A DNA stretch of 64,000 nt. Source: Pithys albifrons albifrons (Eukaryota > Chordata > Aves > Passeriformes > Thamnophilidae). Location: contig NC_092458.1 of NCBI RefSeq assembly GCF_047495875.1, positions 7,876,439 through 7,940,438 on the forward strand, in the 5' to 3' direction. Positions 57,962 to 64,000 of this stretch are shown here, piece by piece. How positions within the stretch are numbered: the stretch's first letter is position 1; the number at the start of each line of letters is the position of its first letter. The notes below the pieces were generated by a model. That model searched no databases and was not told the origin of the DNA. It saw only the letters and a list, made by a program, of their open reading frames with translations. Both the position numbers and the translations under genes were made by a program.

Positions 57962-58174
57962 TGTAATGGTTTTGATCCATGGCTTCCTCAGTAACTAGGT
58001 GTAACTAAGGAAGCAGACATCACAAGTGGGAGAAGCCTTCCACACCCAGCTCCCCGGAAGAAGGAAAACTAAACTCCTCCTCTGTTACGTGGAAAACACG
58101 TGTGGAATACTTGTGATGTCTGCTTCCTTAGTTACACCTAGTTACTGAGGAAGCCATGGATCAAAACCATTACA
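57962..58174. repeat. 213-bp segment with 66-bp perfect inverted arms (3-prime LTR of the ERV)
   Basis: Left arm 57962-58027 and right arm 58109-58174 are exact reverse complements over 66 bp, with an 81-bp spacer. Each arm starts TGTAATGGTTTTGATCCATG on its own strand. On the ERV strand the segment follows a purine tract at once, as a 3-prime LTR should, and begins TG and ends CA. No separate target duplication borders it on the inner side, which argues against a later foldback-transposon insertion. Confidence 0.85.
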
Positions 58175-58243
58175 TTCTCCACCCCTTATTCCACACTGGT
58201 CTTTCCACGCAATCCTTGTATTCTCGCATTCGCTTATATCCCA

Positions 58244-58268
58244 CGCATATATACATATATATATATAG
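58244..58268. repeat. AT-rich microsatellite inside the ERV
   Basis: An alternating TA tract (ATATATACATATATATATAT) between the RT remnant and the purine tract of the retroviral element. Confidence 0.8.
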
Positions 58269-58321
58269 TCCATATGCCGTCCTTCGAGGCAGATGTCTTG
58301 TCATCAAGGAATGTGCATTCA

Positions 58322-58462
58322 CCAGACGCCTATGGCTCTCGGAAAAGCTTGAGTCTCTTTCTTGTTAGTCAGTGGAGCCATTGCTACAATCTTATTGATG
58401 ACGTTGGTTGGAATCTGGCGATGTCCATCTTGCCATTTTACCCCTAGGAACTGAATCTCTCT
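58322..58462 (-). pseudogene. Retroviral reverse-transcriptase remnant
   Basis: In the frame below the gag-like region the minus strand reads REIQFLGVKWQDG and then NKKETQAF, ending at a stop (58319-58321). FLGVKW and TNKKETQAF are typical of the end of the retroviral RT palm and the connection to the thumb. The gag tail joins directly to it, so protease and most of RT were deleted. Fragment of about 47 codons; non-functional. Confidence 0.8.
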
Positions 58463-58597
58463 GGCAGGTCCTTTGACCTTGCTCTTCCGTGGAACATCTC
58501 TTTCCTCCTTTCTGGCCCTCTCACGTGATGGTGGGGACTGTTCACGCCCTGAGAACGAGCTTCTATGCTGTTCACTCCGGGGGAGTGGGCTTCTAAG

Positions 58598-59001
58598 TTA
58601 TCCACGCCACAGAGAGGGCCTCCTACCTCGTTCAAGCCATGGGGAGAGACTCCTGGCTCGTTCACGCCATGGAGGGAGCATATAGTCTTTAAGATGCTGG
58701 GACAAGGGCCTTCCCCAATCATCTATTCCCACAAATGTGGGTCTGGTGTGGAGAGACGGACTCATACCTCCAAGGGAGGGTTGCATCTGGAGAGGTAGAG
58801 ATGGTTCTTCCTCAGGCTGACAGATACGTGTTGACCTCCTCGTTTCCTCTTCTGGGAACTTGCGTCTGTATCCAGAGTACAACTCCTCAAGTGCCGCCTC
58901 TCTGCTCTCTTTTAGACACTCCACCAGTCTCATTGGGTGTGCCCCATCTCCTGTGACCACTTCTTTCTCTCTGGCGGCTGCTCCTTCCTCTCTCGCAGCT
59001 G

Positions 59002-59032
<31 letters not shown>

Positions 59033-59599
59033 TTTACGTTCCATTTGCGGGGGTGGCTCTGTAAGTTTAATGGTCTCCTTCGTCCACGCCTTTTTCTTCT
59101 TTACTTGGGCAACAGTGATCCTTGGTGTTGTGGCTTGAGTTTGAGTTTCCACAGAGCGAACAAGAGCTGTGTTGGTTTCAGGTTGTGTCTGAGTCTCAGT
59201 AACAACAGTGGCCTCATGCTGCCTTTGGACTCTGTCTCCAGTGGATGGGACGGGAACATCACTAGTTGTAGTAAGGACAGCATTGTCTTCCTGGTTTGTA
59301 GTTTGAGTCCCAGTTTTAGAGGCAGCATTATCTTCCTGCTGTGTTTGGACTCTGTCTCCAGTGGATGGGACAGGGGCATCATGGGTCCTGGATGGTATAT
59401 TTTCACTTTCAGTTTTGGCCTCAACCCTTTGGGAGTGGCCCATGGCCAATCGATAAGCACTAGCCAGGCCCCAACACAAACCAGTGACTCGTATATACGG
59501 GTCCTCATAGGCAAAACACCCTTCTAATAAATGGCGGGCCAGCTCACCAGGATCACACACTTGTTCTGGCTTGAGCTTCCAATTAATGGGAAGTGCCAA
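58598..59599 (-). pseudogene. Endogenous retroviral gag-like frame, 333 codons
   Basis: Longest open frame of the window outside low-complexity DNA. It begins MALPINWKLKPEQVCDPGEL, then a helical segment ending GLASAYRLAMGHS, a Thr/Gln-rich middle with the repeated phrase PVPSTGDRVQ (twice, about 50 residues apart), a run of about ten Glu, a basic-acidic region with EELYSGYRRKFPEEETRRS, and a C-terminal part of short repeats around PWRERARSLSPWLERG. The same repeats continue in another frame below 58598, so a frameshift ended the original frame. In-frame codons continue upstream of the Met to about 59700, interrupted by one stop. No zinc knuckle is seen. Similar to gag-like proteins I associate with songbird ERVs; class is uncertain. 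It is a relic, but with a surprisingly long intact frame. Confidence 0.75.
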
Positions 59600-59830
59600 G
59601 CGCCTCAGCGCTATACCAAAATCCAGCCAGGCCCCATCCTACCCAGGGACTGGCCTGTCCGAAGCCCCTTCCAAAGTTCCAGCAAGTCCCCTCAAGACAT
59701 GGCCTTTCTTAGATCTCAAACAGGAAAAGCAACAAGACACCAACATTCCTCCGGTTCTAAACAACAGTTTCACTATTTCCATAAATACTAATGCTGTCAC
59801 AACACAATTAAAATAATAACTGGAACTGAT

Positions 59831-60301
59831 TGTAACAATAGGAATCCCCTTTAACAGGCTGTTAATGTCACATTTTAACAGGCCTTTAAGGTCACATTTT
59901 AACAGGCCTTTAATGTCACCATTTAGTAGAGATGCACTGACTCTTTCTCCTCTTCATCTGCCAGGCTGAAGTTCCCACCTTCAGGCCAATTGGTTATGAT
60001 TTCTACTTCCCTGAATACAAACAAAATGCAAGCAGAGGCAGCAGGGGCAGGAGCAAGGCCTGCTTCAAGACAAAAGCTGGATCACGTCCGGCTTGTACCT
60101 CGGCCATGGAACTAACTAAGCCACTCCCAGACACTGGATTTTACACCCTTTGAGATGATGTAGTATGGTATGGAATACAATATTATTGGCTGGAAGAAGT
60201 CAGCTGTGAGCTAGCTCAGCCCAGCTTAAATCAGCTGACAATCCTGGGCCTAGCTGAACTTTAAAACCTAAGTTTAGGCCCACCTGGCTAAACCCATAAC
60301 A
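59831..60301 (-). mobile_element. Putative 5-prime LTR-like region of the ERV
   Basis: Minus-strand start TGTTATGGGTTTAGCC resembles the 3-prime LTR start TGTAATGGTTTTGATCC, but the remainder is unrelated to that 213-bp segment. It includes the stretch ATTCCATACCATACTACATC, familiar from avian retroviral LTRs. A possible inner edge is TTGTTACA ending at 59831. No tRNA primer-binding site beginning TGG was seen after it. Confidence 0.5.
59851..59922. repeat. Three tandem 24-bp units in the ERV 5-prime region
   Basis: TTAACAGGCTGTTAATGTCA with CATT, then two further copies with TTAACAGGCCTTTAAGGTCA and TTAACAGGCCTTTAATGTCA. Period 24 bp with few changes. Such short direct repeats are common in LTR enhancers. 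Confidence 0.85.
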
Positions 60302-60306
60302 AGAAC

Positions 60307-63107
60307 ATCATTCTCCATCTTGATATTAAGGCAGACATCTACTGCTCTTCTGCTACTTTGTGCTTTTCAATAAACTTTCAAAGACTGCAAGATATGCTCT
60401 AACATAAATTGCCCATATAAAAGTCTAGAGGCAGAATCTTTCGAAATCTAAGGATCCTCTGGGTCTCTGGGTCACAAAATTCTCATTTCATGGCCATTAA
60501 GTCCCTCTTCTGTCAGTTCTTTGCAGCCCATCGGGATGATTTTTTTTCTTTCTTCTAGCTCCCTTCTTCTTCTGCATTTTTCCCAGTTGTCCTGTCAAAG
60601 AGTAGTTGTACTTATGCTTCAAGGGTGTGCCTGACTTTCCTAGAACAGAGATGGCCTTCTGGGAATAATCTCTTGCTCTACCTGTGGGATACTCAAAATG
60701 CTGACTGAACACAGTTTTGCTTTTCTTGAAGGTCTCCCTGGAAAATCCAAACACCTAAGCATACACAGAACTTCAAATGGAAAAAGGAACAGGCCAAAAG
60801 CCTCTCACCAGAGAAAGGCCTTTATTTCCCCCTACAGTCAGTGGTTTCTACACCAATCTTTTTCCCAGTCAGTATGAAATTATGGCCCAGTCTTCAAAAA
60901 CAGTCTTGCTTGAAATGTCCTGTCTCTCATTCCCTAATTTGTAATACACAAATTATAAAAAACAACCAGCAAGCCTGAACCCCCTCTTAACCCCTGCCCT
61001 CCATGAAACAAAGCGCCTTTATAACTCTGTAACTTTTATTGCTGATGTCAATAAAATATATAGTGATATACACAGTATTGTCCTCTATTTCGAAGCCAGC
61101 ACTAATCCTGTCTCAGCAGTGCCTCTGAAAGAGATTGCTTGACTGCTCTCTGGAATCAGCCATGGCTCCCAGAGTCTTGCTGCCTGGCAGAGAGCCTTCC
61201 CTGTCACTCAAAGATCACTAGGCATTTTTCTTCCTGCCCTGGCCCCTGTGAAGAATGCCCTGTTACTCTCTGATGCACAGGAGGTGAATATTACAGCGCT
61301 GTTGAGGTGCTGTGGTTTCTATTTTCACTGAGTATTTGGGTGGAGAATGCTTTGTTGTTATTCAGTCATCTTGACATCACTCTTAATGCATGTCAAGTTA
61401 ACCAAAGGTGCAAAAAAAAAAGCATTCATTCACTGAAACCAAGCAGACCATGCAGCATAGAAGGCTTACAAAAGACAGAGGTGAAGAAAAGAGAGGAAGA
61501 ATGCACTTCATCTGTTTGAGGTATGGGAGGGCTGAGCCAGCTTAGGAGCTCTGCCTGCTGAGGGGGAGCATTGGGTAGGCAATCTGACCACACACAGTGG
61601 GAACATTTCTGGGCTGCCACCAGTTTGATTACTACAGTACAGACCAAGTACTGCCTGTCTATGTTCTACCTGCCGACAACCTGGAAGGCTTCTCTGTCCT
61701 CTTTTTATTCAGGTTGTCCTCAGTCTGGCACACAGCAAACCACAGGCAAGAGAACAATTTCTTCTGCATGATGCTGCTGCCCTTGGAGACAACTGGTTCT
61801 CCTCACTTAGTGTCCAGGCACTTCTCTTGCTCTGTAACCCTTGTAACAGTTGGATCTCTTGGGTTGAGTGGTTGCAGCTGGTGAGGCACTACCCAGAGTC
61901 TTCCATCCATTTTCCAATAGAAGTGAAAGAGATGAGTGCTAACAAGGACAATATGCTTTGAGGGAAGGAAATGCAGAAGGAGAAAATGTGTTTCATGCTG
62001 AAGGTAGCTGCCACAACAGAGGGAATACTGGCTCAGTCCATGGACCATGTGGCTAAGTTTTCTCACAAGAGCCAGAAGTAGATCCCTTTGAAGAACTGAG
62101 TCAAGCCAAACTCCCTTTTCTGTCCTGCAGCTGTGCTCTCCTAGCCTTCATTTGCATATCAAGTGATTTTCTGGGCCTTGAAGTCGCTTCAAATGAAATG
62201 GTTTCCTTTGTGGCTTATTTAGTAACTCTCAGGATCTCCCTTCCAGATGCTTGGTCTGTCCCTCATGAATCTGCATGAACTTCATGCAACTGTGTGGAGT
62301 TCCTGTGTAATACTGACAGAGACAGTGACTTGATCCCTTCTGATTCTAAAATGGGCATAACGTACATGGGGTTATTACATGCCTGCATACAGCAGTTGGC
62401 CTATGATGTCATTTTGATACCTAAAAAAGTGTCATCACTTTTCTGATATGGCTGGGGGATGAATACATTGCATTCCAATACTTGTCAGTTATTACACCAG
62501 GAAGCATCAGGCATTCAAAACTGCCATACTATGAAGTACCAGGCCAGCTCAACTTCAATTACTCCTGAGGGTATAGATGAACTGATTTTGAGTACTCATC
62601 TACATAAGCCCAAAGTGACTACAGTAGTACCTATTTACCACAAATGGACACTTTAAAAACAAATTCATGTTTGTAAGGCACTCATAGGGAGAAATGCTAT
62701 AAAATTTTACATGTGGAGGCCTAATTTTAGAAAGCTGAGAGCACGTGGTTAAATATTGGGCAAAGGCTGTACAGACTTTCATAACCTGTTGTACTCAGTG
62801 CAACCTTAATACTTGCTTTTTCAGTATCCTCTGAGGACATTATTAATAACAGAGATTAATCCAAGTTACATGATTCTGATCTGTATCCAAACGTAGCTGA
62901 AACCTGAGGTAGCTCAGATGGAGGATTTCTAAATAAGAATTGTCAGAAATACTGTTCTTCTCTTCCCCTGCAAATCTGGAATGAAAGACAGCTTTGAGAG
63001 TCCAAGCAGACCTCCATTGGCACCATCAGAGGGTGCATGCTAGGGTTGCAATTAAGAGGAGCTAAAGGTACACAGTCAATTTCACTGCCATATCATAATT
63101 AAGAGCG
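60307..63107. other. Unannotated stretch after the ERV
   Basis: Unique sequence without recognised repeats. A minus-strand frame at 60497-60754 is Lys/Arg-rich at its end (MQKKKGARRKKK), owing to an A/T-rich tract; no family is recognised. Confidence 0.4.
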
Positions 63108-63485
63108 TTAACATTTCTTCCTTGGCCTCTTCCTTAGGACTGGCCCATACTTGGAACGAGGCGTCCCAGGAGCACGAGGCGATTCCGTAATAGAAATAAC
63201 ACGTCCTTTCTGCTTCTCGCTGGGCCGTTTCTGGGAAACTGAGCTGCGTTCCGAGAAGATGAACCCACCGACCTTCGCTCTGCGGCAGCACACAGGGCAG
63301 CTGGGACTGGCTCTGCTGGCCTGGGCTTTGCTGTGGGTCTTACTTGGAGTTGTGGGAATTGCTTTAGTTGTTGTGCCCTCACTATAGGCATGGCTGGCAC
63401 TGCTGTCTGACCGAGTGCTCTGCCCTGTCCCAGTCCCTTGTGCACACACAGTGTGGAATACAAGGGAATAGCTGTGCCTGTGCAC
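63108..63485 (-). other. Unidentified minus-strand open frame, possible exon or retrocopy
   Basis: 125 codons to a TAA at 63108-63110, with locally higher GC and CpG than the flanks. The C-terminal part is Ser/Pro/Lys-rich and ends GPVLRKRPRKKC, resembling a nuclear-protein tail with a basic localisation-type motif; the upstream part has SCPVCCRRAKVGG. A second frame (63134-63532) overlaps it. No family is recognised. It may be the last exon of a gene running leftward from outside the window, a processed pseudogene, or chance. Confidence 0.25.
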
Positions 63486-64000
63486 TCCTTAAACTGCCTG
63501 ATGTTGGTATCTTGTGACAGCTGCTGAGGCATGAGAAGAACATTCAGAACATTTGGTGTGTTACTGGCATTCCTTCAGTGTGAATTTAGTGCCACTCTCT
63601 GTAGAAGTTTGTGTATCTAAACCTACAATTTCTGTATCTAGAATGGCCAAAAAATAGAGATTTATAACAATATATTGTTAAGTGTTCAACAGATAATTGT
63701 GTTGTTTATTGTCATAGTATATAACACTCTGGTTTGTATATCCTCCACTGTGATACTTGTAACAAGCTAGAACATATGACTGCTAAATCTATTACCTGTT
63801 CTGACTTTGTTATAAAATGGATGTTAGTATAAAATAAAAACCAACATGCCTAATTATCTGAACATGGAAGTCCTATAGATGAAAACCACACTAGCGAATA
63901 CCTTATTCCAGGAGAGAATAATGTATATCATTCTAACTATATAGATGAATGTATTATCTAAGAATGGCTCCAATTTTTCATACCTGGCCCAGTGTCATTA

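Larger units (their letters stand above)
57962..60301 (-). mobile_element. Deleted endogenous retrovirus with unequal ends
   Basis: A roughly 2.3-kb element on the minus strand. Its outer ends both read TG inward (TGTTATGGGTTTAGCC at 60301, and TGTAATGG at 57962 on the plus strand) and it is flanked by GGAAC (57957-57961) and AGAAC (60302-60306), a 5-bp near-perfect target duplication. Inside, in order: an LTR-like 5-prime region, a gag-like frame (58598-59599), a reverse-transcriptase remnant (58322-58462), a purine tract (AAGGGGTGGAGAA, complement of about 58175-58187) and a 213-bp LTR-like end. Most of pol and all of env are gone. The frame content suggests a class III (ERVL-like) origin; this is inference. 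Confidence 0.8.

Noticed and set aside
57962..58174. Independent foldback DNA transposon
   Set aside because: It directly follows a purine tract on the ERV strand, begins TG and ends CA, and has no target duplication of its own; the LTR reading is simpler, though not proven.
60497..60754. 85-codon basic minus-strand frame
   Set aside because: The Lys/Arg run derives from a T-rich tract; no family motif and no supporting context, though I cannot exclude an old retrocopy.

Overview
The window looks like nuclear DNA from a bird, most likely a songbird. It carries many CR1 retrotransposon copies ending in the octamer-type tail (ATTCTATG-like), avian-style retroviral LTRs, short introns, and a conserved vertebrate gene pair. 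Species cannot be fixed from sequence alone.

Layout. 1-6.9 kb (+): the last eight coding exons of MAP3K15 (ASK3), from the end of the post-kinase linker through a coiled coil and the C-terminal SAM-like domain to the stop codon at 6482-6484. 7.0-22.95 kb (-): the complete PDHA1 gene (pyruvate dehydrogenase E1 alpha), eleven coding exons reconstructed with matching splice phases to 396 residues, starting in a CpG-rich promoter with a perfect NRF1 palindrome. The two genes are tail to tail with about 130 bp between candidate polyadenylation signals, the same arrangement as at human Xp22. 23-64 kb: no convincing host gene. By synteny this should be the spacer toward ADGRG2, and it may contain upstream or 5-prime exons of that gene that I cannot prove.

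Mobile and repeat content. Eleven CR1 pieces are visible. One keeps the endonuclease part but lacks reverse transcriptase; another keeps the reverse transcriptase core and 3-prime end. There is a solo LTR at 35632-36261 with a 4-bp target duplication, a candidate LTR fragment next to PDHA1 exon 2, and a deleted, unequal-ended endogenous retrovirus at 57962-60301 on the minus strand. That element retains a gag-like frame, a reverse-transcriptase remnant, a purine tract and a terminal 213-bp segment with 66-bp perfectly inverted arms. A ten-copy 39-bp minisatellite (23616-24003) and a degenerate tRNA-Gln-derived sequence (24411-24483) lie just upstream of PDHA1.

Functionally the two host genes are independent: a stress-responsive MAP kinase kinase kinase and a mitochondrial metabolic enzyme. 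I found no operon-like or defence-type system. The most unusual structure is the mosaic retroviral element with its long perfect palindrome.
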